Shown here: in pieces, positions 49,634 to 61,300 of the stretch
Layout: the number at the start of each line of letters is the position of its first letter
Numbering within the stretch: position 1 is the first letter of the stretch
DNA from: Lycium barbarum
Taxonomy: Eukaryota > Streptophyta > Magnoliopsida > Solanales > Solanaceae
DNA: 64,000 nucleotides
Reading direction: 5' to 3'
Assembly: GCF_019175385.1 (NCBI RefSeq)
Contig: NC_083340.1
Coordinates: forward strand, 21,402,336-21,466,335
Program-made: the position numbers and the translations under genes
The notes under the pieces: model-generated
Told to the model about the DNA's origin: nothing
The model's database searches: none
What the model saw: only the letters and a program-made list of their open reading frames with translations

Positions 49634-49745
49634 ACTTACTATCCTTAATCTCCCACCGACCACGTTCCGAATTTATTTTGGAGCGTGGTGGTAGGTGAGC
49701 CTCTTAACTTACTGGTGTTACAATTATGTTACTCTCTCTCTCTAT

Positions 49746-50038
49746 TTTCTTCCAACTTAAGGTGGATGTAGCCTTTGGATACCGGCTTAATCTGAACTAA
49801 ATATTTTTGACGTGAAATATAAATTTATGTGTAAAAATTAATAAAAATTGCAACAAATAGTAGAATGAACCTATAACTTTAATTATATAATGAATTCAAT
49901 GGTAAAAGCTTTAAGAATTAAAACCATATTGCTTAAAATCCTAGACTTGCCTCTCAATTTAAATAGGAAAAGTAAAAAGTAAAAAGTAAACCAAGAGATT
50001 TAATTGCCAGTTAAAAAATTTACAAGTTAGAGGCTCCT
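49746..50038. other. Unique-looking flank of the PPO cluster
   Basis: Similarity to PPO units ends after the CT microsatellite. The first part (GGTGGATGTAGCCTTTGGAT) may be one end of another small element, but no partner end was found. No gene seen. Confidence 0.45.
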
Positions 50039-50047
50039 ACTTGCACT

Positions 50048-50212
50048 CAGTGGCAGAGCTAGTAAGAGTCGAGGGCTATCGAATTACACTTTATATACAA
50101 GGTAAAAATTATTTTTTATGTATCTATAGTAACATTGAACCCCTTGGCTTCTTCTTTTGTCAGCTTCTTTATATTTTTGAACCTTCTTTATTTAAATTCT
50201 GACTCCGCCACT
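50048..50212. mobile_element. Small MITE (165 bp) with 9-bp TSD
   Basis: ACTTGCACT flanks it exactly at 50039-50047 and 50213-50221. The ends are CAGTGGCAGAGCTAG and, inverted, AGTGGCGGAGTCAG. No ORF. The 9-bp duplication suggests a Mutator-type origin; 8 bp (hAT) cannot be excluded. Confidence 0.78.
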
Positions 50213-50221
50213 ACTTGCACT

Positions 50222-50861
50222 GTTCTTGAAAAAATACGCTTTTTAAATATTAGTAGGAGTTAAAATTATGAAGTTTCTAACCATCCTATCAGGCAGCTCA
50301 AGCTTTCATTTTTATCTTTCTTTTCAAATATAAGTTTCTAGTGAAAAAACATATCCAATTTTTCGCTAAGCTAACATCTTACTCCTAGTTAGTATCCAGG
50401 TTCGGATTTGAACTATTAATAGCTAAGTTATAGGGATAATTTTTACATGAGATTCCTGAACTTTTAAGCAAATATTTAGGCATAAGATTAGGAACAATAA
50501 TTAACATGTGGATATATATATATATATATATATTGAATAATTACTCCACTAGTCGTTAATAGGTACATCAAAACAATTGTTTAAAGGAAACGGTGCCATT
50601 TCTGAAAAGAGTACTACTTAAAGAAGGCAAGTAGACTTATAATATAGGAGTAACATGTTTTCTCCTTCAATTCGAGACGCCTCGGATTACGAAAAAGCAA
50701 AGCAAGATGAAGTAAGAAATGATAAAAGGGAATCGAGAAGATGACAGCTAATATTAGAATATTTTAAGTATTAGCCCCACTGGTGATTAATGATGAAGTT
50801 AAAAAGAAAAAAGAAAGTAATAAAGTGGACATTCCAAAAATGTAATTTGAAATTTTGAATA
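50222..50861. other. Intergenic, no gene seen
   Basis: AT-rich DNA with a TA microsatellite at about 50511-50533. No recognisable frame or element ends. Confidence 0.55.
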
Positions 50862-50863
50862 TA

Positions 50864-51636
50864 CCGTCAAACCTCTCCATAAGTTTCATTCATTATAATA
50901 TCATTTTATTATAACGGTTTGATTTTCTTCGAAACCATTTTTTTATGTTATATTTTACATTTCTATAACAGCATTTTATCTATAACAGCAATGACATTCA
51001 TTATAGTGGTACACTTTTTGTAAAATTACTTCTCTATAACAGTCATACTCAAATAGCGTGTAATAATACTTTGTAAGAAATATATAATGTGACAACAAAA
51101 GTGTCGATGAAGAGCCTCAACGTACTGCTACTTGGAGATAGAAGAGTCAACTGTTAAGCACTTAGACAGCCTTCAAGGGAAAGCTATTGAATTTCTTTTT
51201 GCTAAAAGTTTGGACAAAATTCATCGTCCGTTCAAGCGTTAAATTATCACTAAGAGACTAGAATTTACGAAACAGCCTACAATTGAAGAGTTCTTACGTC
51301 AAACTTGAAATATTTAAATTCTCAATTAATTTAAAATGCATATGTTCCATAGATTTTAATTTTTTTCTGTGTGGTACAACTGGTTATGGATTTAGTAGTA
51401 ATTTATTATTCTTTTCAATTTTTAATTTATGAGATACGAAAATCAATTTAGATTTTAAAATTTACAAGTATATTGTTTTCGTTTATAACATAAAAAGTAT
51501 AAAAAGTTAATTGTTTGCGTACTTTTGTTTATAACAACTAAATGAGAAATATTGAATGTCAATATACATATATAACAACACCTCACTATAACAGCTATGA
51601 AATTTTAGTGCTGCCATTATAGAAAAGTTTGACAGA
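50864..51636. mobile_element. pogo/Emigrant-like element
   Basis: The termini CCGTCAAACCTCTCCATAAG and, inverted, TCTGTCAAACTTTTCTATAA resemble Emigrant-type TIRs (family knowledge). TA dinucleotides flank both ends (50862-50863, 51637-51638). The subterminal zones are rich in CTATAACAGC-type motifs. A central stretch (about 51095-51300) is less AT-rich and could be a scrap of pogo-like transposase, ending in a broken frame with KQPTIEEFLR; this is a guess. Confidence 0.6.
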
Positions 51637-51639
51637 TAT

Positions 51640-52217
51640 TGTTGGGGAAGATTTTGCGTTAACTAGCCTACACAAAGCTTCTTCTTTTCTTTTTTCTTCT
51701 GAGAAGTATACGCAAAGCTAACAGAAAAGAAAAAATAACACAAGGATTATTGAGGTTCGATCAAGCCTATGTCCTCAAGGCAGAAGCAGAGAGAGATTCT
51801 ACTATCAATGAAAAGAAAACTATAAAAATTACCAATTACAATCTCTTTGTATAGATCCCCAAGTATTTCTCAAACCCACAAGGATAATGGTTCTCAAACC
51901 TATAATAAAGACAATAATCTCTTAAAAATACAAAAAATTATGAAAAAGTTCATGACAAACAACAATTCTTCCATTTGTCTTGAATTCACTTTATCAATAG
52001 GAGCAACATCTCTCTATCTTGCCTTCAGCCCTTACAAAGACTCTACTGAGTACTCTACACTTCAATCAAGTCTAGTTAATACCTAAGGTTTCTTTGCTAG
52101 GCCTGCCTTGTTATCATATTAGCTAAATTAGCATGCTGCTACACTTTATTGACATCAACAACCCATTTTGATATAATGTCTCCAATAAAATGATGTTTTG
52201 ACTTCAATATCTTATGT
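51640..52217. other. Intergenic, likely retrotransposon debris
   Basis: Contains no intact gene. Its position just before the integrase scrap and its mixed composition suggest degraded element sequence, but I cannot identify domains. Confidence 0.4.
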
Positions 52218-52712
52218 TTGCTAATGGAATATATGATTCTTAGTATAAGATCACTTATCAAGCTGTGTAACCAAATAGCCTCTTTCACTGCATGCTTCCG
52301 TAGCTGTTATATACTTGACCTCTATAGTACACAATGCAATAATAGACTGCACTTGGACGAGATTTTATATGGTGGGCAGTGTCGTTTTCTAGTTGGATGG
52401 TTTAAGCCTGATGAGGCTAGGTTGTTGGGTACAGATCCAGTGAAGCAGGCCTTGGAAAAGGTCAAGTTGATTCAAAAGCAATTTCGCACAACATAAAGCA
52501 TGCAAAAGAGTGACTGAAAGGTTTGTGATTTGACGTTCATGGATAGTGAGAAAATACTTCTGAAAGTCTCTCCTACGAAGGGTGATAACATTCATGGTGA
52601 CATACTTCCATTAAAGAACTTGGAAGCTAAGGAGATCAAGATAAGGTTGATGAAGGTGTTTTTAGTGGAAGAAGAGCTCAAGCATGTGCTAAATAATCAT
52701 GACAAGAAGTAA
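52218..52712 (+). pseudogene. Fragment of Ty3-type integrase C-terminal region
   Basis: The frame contains EILYGGQCRFLVGWFKPDEA, then RLLGTDPVKQALEKVKLIQK, and after two stops (52494-52496 and 52518-52520) DLTFMDSEKILLKVSPTKG. This order (the ALYGRRCRSP-type motif, then the GERVLL-type motif) is the end of the integrase in Ty3 elements. It lacks everything upstream, and the continuation after SPTKG does not match the expected chain, so it is a short internally deleted relic. Confidence 0.8.
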
Positions 52713-53341
52713 ATTAAGTGTTATACATATTTGGGAAAATTTCGTGTACTTGTAATATTATAGTGCTATTTACCTATAGTACCATTAAAATCAAATTTAC
52801 TGGAAATAATGATAGATTGATTATCAAAACTACCAAATAGAATGAATAGGGGTATGATATAAGTTTATCTTGAATAGAATTCCCTTAATGATACCTTATT
52901 TTAAAGGATATGTTGTTACCATTTACCTTCTTTTGCTATTCATATCTTCCTCTAGTAACAAATTTTGCTGTCCAATAACGTATTCCCATAAAATTTTATC
53001 ACTTGCGTTTAATATACAACAAAATGTATTAAAAATACAAAACACATCTATAAAACTCTTCTATAAAAAAAATGAACATACATAGGTAGCTGAAAAATTA
53101 TTAGAAGAAGAATGATGTAATGTACATACAAAAAAAAAATAGAGTAAAAATACAAAATCAAAGCTAGATATACTGCAATGTGAAAAAATACTTACCCTAT
53201 TATCAATATATACAACACAAATACATTATAATGGAATAAACATACAATAAGAATGTTGTAACTGAAATGGAAAAAATTAAAAATTTAAAACCTTCACGAA
53301 ATGAAAAAAAAACAAATAAAAACCTTGGAGTGTATAGCATA
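52713..53341. other. AT-rich intergenic, no gene seen
   Basis: Homopolymer-rich DNA. The 71-codon ORF at 52870-53085 has no recognisable features. Confidence 0.55.
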
Positions 53342-53358
53342 ATTAACGGGCATTTATA

Positions 53359-53484
53359 GGGATCTAGTAGCTCAGTTGGTTAGCTACCTGAACTTTCACC
53401 TTATTAGTGAGGGTTCGAATCCTCACGTTGTAATCCTCTTCCCATTTCCCCTTCTCCCACCCCCTATGTAATAATTTAAAAAAA
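53359..53484 (+). mobile_element. tRNA-derived SINE
   Basis: The body opens GGGATCTAGTAGCTCAGTTGG, with an A-box-like TAGCTCAGTTGG and, about 35 bp later, a B-box GGTTCGAATCC, the internal RNA polymerase III promoter of tRNA-derived SINEs. A pyrimidine-rich tail and an A-rich 3' end follow. A 17-bp imperfect TSD (ATTAACG.G.ATTTA) lies at 53342-53358 and 53485-53501. It does not fold as a proper tRNA: there is no matching acceptor stem. Confidence 0.85.
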
Positions 53485-53694
53485 ATTAACGAGAATTTAC
53501 ACAAAGTAAATATAATAAAATATACATATGTAAATCTACCACATAATTAGGCTAAAAAGGGGGGAGATGGGTGAGGATTTAATTTTGGTACAATCTGTAG
53601 TTACCACTTAATTAGGGTAAAAAAGGGGGAGATGGAGAAACGTCAATATTTGGAACAATTGGTGAATTGTTAGTAATATTAGCCAATTTAATAA

Positions 53695-55075
53695 CTACTG
53701 TCAGTTGGCCCGTGCTAAGTCCGGGCCCAAACTGATCTTACAAAATTCAATTTGTAGATATTTTGTAAATCTTTCCTACTATTGTTTCTTTGTTTTTATA
53801 ACATCAATTTGATACTTTCAATAGATTTCTATCCGAAAATTAAGGGAAAACGACTTTTTAGTTTATATATTAGATTTTAAAAAAATCAAACATTGGCTTT
53901 TCTAATTGCATTTTACTTAAATATTTTTAGACTAAAATCTACGATGATACAAATTCGACTTTTCATATGTTAAATTAATTTCATTTGTTTTTTGAATTAA
54001 AATTACTTATTTTTTACCTAAAAATATTACAAAAATCAATTAATGTCAAAAATATTTATTGCGAAAAAATATTGTTATATGATGAAATCAATAAAATTAA
54101 AAGTCCAGAAAAGTAAATTGTTCTGACTTTAAGCTTTCATTTTCCTTCCAAAAGATGCATGTTAAAAAATAACATCTTTTTCTTTTCTTAATTTAATAAA
54201 TCATTTTATGAAATTCACATTGTAATAATTTTTTCATGTTGAATTTAAATTTTTTTGTCTTTGATTATACAGTATTTTGCAAAATATTTTAATATTAAAA
54301 TGGTAAAAAAAATATTCTCACTTTATGCAATTGTTTAGTATTATTATTGTTTGGTTTCTTTAACTACAATGTTTTTATAACTATAATATTTTATAGTTAC
54401 TCTTTTAATATAGTAATTTATTAGAAAAGTTTTATGTTGAAAGCGTGCGCACGTAAAATTTGATTAATTAACTAACGTACTTCGGACTATAATTTACAAT
54501 CTCGATTCATTTTTAAGTATATTTAACAATGACAGTCCATTTGTATTTATTATTTTGATTTAAAACCTAGTCTTACCTTAAGTGAAATCTTTGTTAATTA
54601 CTTATTTTTACCAGCATGTACGACACAAAATTATAAGAAAAAATAAAAAACTTTATCTATAACCAGACAAATAATTTTTTTAAATAGCAAATGATAATTG
54701 GTAATTAACATCAACAAATAATAAATAGTTTTATAAAAATAATATTTTAATTCAATAATTAAGGTCATATTATAGAATTTGATTGACATGATAATCATAT
54801 TCTTTAAGTGTCTATTCTTAAGGAAAAAATATAATTTTAAACAAATTTAATATATTTCTCATAAAAGATGTATAAGCATGTGGGGACCACTAACTTCATG
54901 ACATCATCATCATATTTAGTGACATAAAAAAGCTCTTAAGGTTCTCAAAATTTACCAAAATTTGTAAGAGTTCACAAAGTAACAAAAACTTTAATTAGGA
55001 ATAAAAAAAGACAAAAAATTCATGTGAAGACTACAAAAAATTGGTATTCTCCTTTATATATAATAGTAATGTAGA
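53695..55075 (-). mobile_element. Probable non-autonomous Helitron
   Basis: Read on the minus strand it starts TCTACATTACTATTATATAT, preceded by A, and ends CAGTAG followed by T, consistent with insertion between A and T. A GC hairpin (GGCCCG...CGGGCC, plus 53707-53727) lies 12 nt before the 3' end, the usual spacing. The terminal tetranucleotide is GTAG rather than the canonical CTRR, one mismatch. No Rep/helicase is present; the 1.4 kb body is AT-rich. Confidence 0.6.
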
Positions 55076-55884
55076 TAATAGTAGTAATATCGATCCTATA
55101 GTATCTACCCACGTAATTTTCCCTACATAATTTCATGATCTAAATCCAAGTCCAAGAGGAGCCCAAATCGAGCCCAAGAAAGGGGCTGATAATGCCAAGA
55201 AAGTGGATGAAATTTCTGCCCATAATGAGCTGAAATTCATAATGGGCTGACTCACATGGCCTAAAGGGGGCTGATTCATGCCCAAATTTGGAGCAAAAAA
55301 GGCGTGGGTTTTTTTTGTGCTAATTTGCCACTTTTTGCCTTATTTTTATTAGGTAGTTTTGGAAAGACTTTTACTTATTTTTCAAGTTTAACGTTTTCTA
55401 GCTATGCTTTTTGAGATAGGTTTTTTCCTATATTACAGGGATAGGTTTTACACCTTTGATTCTTTTAAGATGTAAGATTAATTCTCAACTTGATATCTTT
55501 GTTTTTTATTAGAAGTAAATTAAAGAAGGTAATTAGTATTATACTAATTATTATCTCTAATTACAATAACGAGTAAACCGTAAAGATGAAATTCAATCAA
55601 ACTGAACCTCTTCTAATAGTATACACAAAGCTCAACAAAGTTCTTTCCATCCACAAAATCAGATGCACGGGAATTCACATCGCTGTTGAGAACAGTACAG
55701 GGACAAGTATTCTCATTTAAAAAAAAGTAGCAACAAGTCATCTCTGTAGTGAGCTCGTTATCTTCTACCACCTTCAAATACAGAATGCTACGAGATGTGT
55801 GAGCAACAGAAAATAATAAAACTGGACCTCGCAAAAGAAGAAAAATTTGTACAGTTGTTTACATCAACATAGATCTGCAGTAGT
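55076..55884. other. 3' flank of MED28, no other gene seen
   Basis: Presumed MED28 3' untranslated region lies at the right of this stretch. The small minus-strand ORF at 55613-55834 has no recognisable domain and lies downstream of the MED28 stop. Confidence 0.5.
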
Positions 55885-57545
55885 TTACACCCTTTCCAAC
55901 TCCATGTTGTGTTTGTCTAATTGGTCCTTCAACTCCTTCCTCCATTCTTGGATCAGTCTCTCCTGCTTGCTTATAAGCTCCGTTTTTGTTTTCAACTCTT
56001 GTTCCATTTTTGCAATATCCTATTCATATTAATTGGAACCCACAAAACTCCATTAGCAATGACAAAAATTAGTGGAAACAGTACTAGGAACTCTAATTTT
56101 ATCTTTTATTTTACTTGCCTTTCTAAGCATATCTGGCTTGGAAGGCAAATCCTCGCGTTGCAACCCAATCAAATAAAGTTGAAGCTTTTTTGCTGCCTCC
56201 ATGAAATCTCTGGCATGCCTCTCAACATCAACTGGGGAACAACAAATTTGTAACTCATTCAGCAAAAAGAAGGAATAATTAAAATTACTACACTTGAACG
56301 AGCCTGAATAAGCACAAGAATAAGATAAACTGGAAAGAGGGAAACAAAGACAAAAGCATAGAATCCAAACTTTATTCCTGCACAAGTATTAGGGAACAAT
56401 CAGAACCTGAACGTGTCACCATCTAGATGACATTAAATGTCAGGAATTTCATCAAACTCACATCAAGAGAAACACAAGGTAACTCAATGAAACCGAGACA
56501 ATAAGAACTAGGGAGGACATCGTAATCTGCTTAATCGATCTAAGAGTCTTGCGAATAGTTGTAGTATTAACCTTGTGAATCATATGATGAAACTTTAGAG
56601 ACGAGTAATAGAGGTAGACTCGGGTAAATTACAAAGGTAACAAAGAGCCATTTTTGCTAAAGGCTGGGAAGGCTTAATTGTTATTATATTGCTTTTATTA
56701 GGTCCTGTGTTTGCAAAGAATCTTTAGCTTCGTTGGAGATTTGTATAGCACTCTAGATAAGTGTGAGATATAAAGAACCTCTTGTTTTCTTTTAATTGAG
56801 AAAAAGGTAACTATATATAGAACCTCTAATCTTTAAATCTTAAGTAGTCCTTTGAGAATGAGAATGATATGGACCAAATAGATTGGAACAGACATGGAAT
56901 ACTCAAACAGCCAATCGAAAAAATATTCAAACAGCCAAACCAAACTAGTAGGAGAGTGAGGTATAGCTGACTGATTGATTGACTAAGAAGATTCTGTAAA
57001 TTGCAATATTCAAAGACCCGTATCACGGATTCATAAAGCCAACTCCAACAAGAAAAAGCTTCATTGGATCTAAGAAGTTTCCACAAATTGCACTACTTAA
57101 AGAACACCCGTATCAATCCAGCAGATTATATGTCTAAAACAAAATGTTTCCAAATAGCTTTAGATCATCAAATAGCTTAAATGTTCCAACACTAATAAGG
57201 GTTAACACAGAGGACCCAAAGTAGATTGACAACAACAAAGCAAACAGAAGTAGGCAGACAGAGTGTCCTTCTGGGTTGATGTATATTACTACTAATGTCA
57301 TCCTTCAAAGAATACTAGTAGATACAAGTCTCCAGATCTTCAAGCAAAAAGACAAGGGGTATATGTTTTGCCTAAAGTTACTCACTCTGATGATAAGGAT
57401 GGGCTGAACGGTCAATTGCCTGGAGCTCTCTTGCAGGCAAGCAGGGAAGCAAAGCAGCCTCTAATGCCATCACACAGGCAATCATGTCATCCCTTGAAGC
57501 AGGAGATTGCATCTGTGATTCTGGAGTTTGCTGTCGATCAGCCAT
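55885..57545 (-). CDS. MED28: Mediator complex subunit 28
   Basis: A small head-module subunit of Mediator, which links transcription factors to RNA polymerase II in the nucleus. Three exons on the minus strand: exon 1 57545-57386 (MADRQQTPESQMQSP, then ACVMALEAALLPCLPARELQ), exon 2 56231-56119 (VERHARDFMEAAKKLQL), exon 3 56019-55885 (DIAKMEQELKTKTEL ... KHNMELERV, stop TAA 55887-55885). The exons join in frame to 135 residues; the Arabidopsis relative is somewhat longer. The last third is a charged coiled coil. Intron 1 (57385-56232) has a canonical GTGAGT donor; intron 2 (56118-56020, 99 bp) uses GCAAGT with an AG acceptor. The start is the first Met of the conserved MADRQ block. It is a single-copy-type housekeeping gene with no sign of damage. 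Confidence 0.93.
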
Positions 57546-58329
57546 GTGTTTCGACTGAAAAACAAAGAGTAAATGAAGACTTCTTCCTGATGAAAAAGCA
57601 AGGGCACAACCACTTCAATCCCTTGTCGATTTTCGAGGGTTAAATTCAACTAATTACATCCCACATAGATAAACTATTTTCCAGAAGAATTTCAACATTT
57701 CAGAATTATACAAGAAACAATCTGTTGCAATTTTTATCATTTCAATGATATTATTTTAATCCGTCGCTCGAAAACCCATCAAACCGAACACTAATAAAAG
57801 CATGAAATTACCAAAAGAAAGTATACAATTCAAATATAATTGGATAAAACTACATCAAATGCAACAAGAACCATGTGCAATAGCGGTAAATTTGAATGTA
57901 TGAAGATGATTTTAAAATGAGATGCTAGGAAATCCAACCCAAGAATCGAAAATGGTGACACTTCAACTGGGATTTACAATAATTTGAGCTGGGTTTATTT
58001 AGGGTTTAAATGGGGCAAGATAATCAAGAAAATATTGATAGTTATATAGTATGAATGAAGGAATTTTTACTGGTTATAGCTTCTTATAAGACATATTTAA
58101 TGGTAATAACTACCATTTTATTTATTTATATTTAGTAACTAATTTACTTTTATTATTTACTATTTATAACTATATTAGTAAATTATAGTTATTGGTAAAT
58201 ATACACAGTTAAATACACTGGTAACTGACCGTATTAGACGCTACCATATTCCCATATCCCAAGTTTAACAGATACATCATTATTCAACTTGATTTCTCTC
58301 TCATTCTCCATTAAGAGTTTGACCCAGCG
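57546..58329. other. Region between MED28 and the protease gene
   Basis: The left part should hold the MED28 leader and promoter, read leftward. An AT-rich stretch at about 58090-58240 contains self-complementary pieces (GGTAATAACTACC; ATAGTTATTGG). No gene seen. Confidence 0.5.
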
Positions 58330-61300
58330 ATGAAGCAGGTATTTATGAACTTTCCATTTTTTTTGATGTATGTTATGTAATGATGTACGTTATGTATTGA
58401 CGTATGTATTTGACATATTTTATGTATTGGTGAAGAGTGTTTTTTTTTCGATTTTTTTTTAATATATGTTATGTATTTGCTAAATTGTTGAACTGAGAAT
58501 CATATTTTGTTCTGTGTATCCTATGTTATGTATTTGGAAAATTGAAAAATTGATGAGCTGGGAAATTTGCTGAGTATTTGGAAAATTTATGAACTGAGAA
58601 TCGTATTTTTTTGAATGTATGTTATGTATTTGGATAATTGATGAACTGAGAATCATTTTTGTTCTGTGTATCTTATGTTATGTATTTGGAAAATTGGAAA
58701 TTTGCTGAGTATTTGAAAATTTGCTGAGTATTTGAAAAGGTTGGTGAACTGAAAATCATGTATTTGAATTTGGAAAATTGAAGAACCTGGAACCATTTTC
58801 AATGTATGTGATGTATTTATTAGAAAAATTGATGAATTGAAAACCACATACTTAAGAAATTTTACTGTGTAAAATTGATCAGTTTTATGAGAACCTCGTA
58901 AATTTCTTCACCAGTTTCTTATGATATTCGTATACATATATTTGTTGTGTCGTCTTTTTAGTTAACTACTTGTATTTATACAGGATGTTAAATTCTTTGT
59001 ACAATATCCGCCCAGTCATGCAATACGATATGCTTCTTACATGAACCCGAAAGTTAAAAAAGAATTGAAGGACAAGCTTACGGATAGACAGTTTGAACTC
59101 TTTTCCGAGACTATATTTGGGAAATACCTTGACATGCAGCATTGTGAAGTTCAACCACAGATGTTCAGGTGTTTTATGGTTAGAGAGCTTAAAAAAAGTA
59201 CCCCTACTGCTTTTGTTATTGATGTTAATGGTTTCGAATTGACGTTCCAGCTTTTCGATTTTGCATTAATGACTGGGTTGAAGTGTTTCGGGGAAGAAAT
59301 TGTCATTAACTCTAAGAAAAACACACTGTTGGATACATATTTCTGGGGTTCCGACAAAAGTGTGAAAAAGACTGAATTGCTTGAATGCTTTAAGGATCAG
59401 AATTGGGGCGTTGACGATGATGCAGACGGAGATGCTGTAAAGATTGCATTACTGTATTTTATCCATACATACATCCTATCCGGTGAGAAAAACAATGTAG
59501 TGATTCCAAGGCTCCATTTTGACTTGGTAGAGAGTGGGCGGTACGTAGACTATACATGGGGAAAGGAAGCGTTTGATGATTTGGTCAGAAGTATTCACCA
59601 TAAGATGGATAAGACAAAACAGTATTATTGCCTTCGTGGTTTTCCGTTTGCTATGCAAGCATGGCTATACGAGTGCTGCTCTAACGTTTCCGCAAATTTG
59701 GCAGTAAAAAATGGAGATCGTATTCCTAGAATGTTCAACTGGAAAACTATAGACGGGACTCCACATTTTAAAGATCTCATGAATAGAATGTTCAATGAAG
59801 AAGACGAGTCAGAGGTAATTTGCACTCATTATTTTTAATGCAAAATTACATGGATGTTCAAATTAAGACAACGTACTTTTCAACATGTATTTGAATCATA
59901 AATATCTATTTTGATATCCGGAGCATAATTATGTATTTGAACTATGTATATGAAATTATGTATTTGAACCTATGTATATGAAATTATTCATAGACTCAAT
60001 ATGCATGAAAACAAGTGTACATCCACATGTATCTAAACATGTGTCAAGCAGATACATGTATCTGAACCTATGTCAATCAGATTACTAGTCATTTACAAAT
60101 GTATAACCACATGTGTCTGAACATAATTATGTATTTTCAACCTATGTATATTAAAATAAACATAAGTTCAAATACATGAAAAAAAACCTTGAAATATTTG
60201 GTGCTTTTGTATATGACTTATTTAAGTACGTTATTTTTGCAGGATCGTCTTACTTATACGAATATTGTGCCGACCATCAGTAAGATTGAGGCACTTGGAT
60301 TGCGTCCATACCTCGCCGGTAATTCTCCATCGACAGGTCAACAACAGGTGGCGGATGACTATGATGATTTTAGTTCGACACCACCACATGTTTCTGCAAC
60401 CAAGCAGCCTCAAAATAAAGGTGTATCACAATCTCCACCTCACAAGAAGCCTAGACAGATGTATATGGTAGCATCGCCATTGAAGAAGACCGCATCTCCA
60501 AATACACGTGTTGGTAGTCATCCGAGTGGTGGACGATTCACCAGACGTCATGGGTTGGCATCAACTGGGCATGATTCAGGAGTGGAAAAGGAACCAGTTC
60601 CAATACCCAACCCCCCGACTGCTGTTCCTGTTGACGTCCCATCCACCAGCAAATCCGAGGATATCTCTGGTCTGAGGGAGGAACTCAATGAGTTTAAGTA
60701 TAAAGTAAGACTTATTATTTCTTCTTTATCATATTTTTTTTGTTTGTATTATACAACTGTTTATTAAGGTATGCAGTTTTATGTTTATATTGTTTGAAAT
60801 TTTAGGTTTTCGCCGAATTCAAGGATCTTCACAAAGCCATCAACGAAAACTTTGCCAAGGTTTTTGAATATATGAAAGTGAATCAAACTACAGAAAAGGT
60901 ATTAAAGATCCATACATATACAATTATTTGATATTTAGAAATACAACGGATAAATAAAAGTTAGTAATAAAAATGTTTTTATAGGGTGCTGACAGTGTGG
61001 CCCCGGTTCAGCCAGCCGACGAGTACATTCAACGGGAAGTTGGAGTACAAATGCAAATCGATACGGGTCATGCAGCGTCAACAGAGTTAATTTTTTGGTG
61101 AATTCGATGTATTGAAACTGTACTTGTATTTTCTGATTGACATAATTTTTTTTTGGTTAAATGTTTTTGGTTGTTGTTCTGAATGTATTTGTTTTCCATC
61201 AAAATACTTTGTTCTCTAAATGAATGTATTTGATGTATCTGTAAAACTATCCAGTGTATTTGGTTCAACTTGATTCTCACATATTTTGAATTTACATTCC

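Larger units (their letters stand above)
47216..49745 (+). pseudogene. Ghost third PPO unit: promoter fused to 3' flank
   Basis: 47216-48262 matches the upstream DNA of the other PPO units. After the hAT insertion at 48271-49633 the promoter resumes (TCCTTAATCTCCC at 49642) and continues through the inverted repeat to GAGCCTCTTAACTT (49710). The next base starts ACTGGTGTTACAATTATG (49711), which matches DNA beyond the polyadenylation signal of the intact copy (47066 onwards), down to the CT microsatellite. The piece corresponding to 44996-47065 of unit 2 (TATA box, entire coding region, poly(A) signal) is missing. No PPO protein can be made from it. Confidence 0.82.

Noticed and set aside
53359..53435. 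A functional tRNA gene
   Set aside because: A- and B-box motifs are present, but the acceptor stem does not pair and a SINE-type tail and target duplication surround it.
56826..57086. 86-codon minus-strand ORF in MED28 intron 1
   Set aside because: No similarity recognised, and it lies inside an intron whose flanking exons join well without it.
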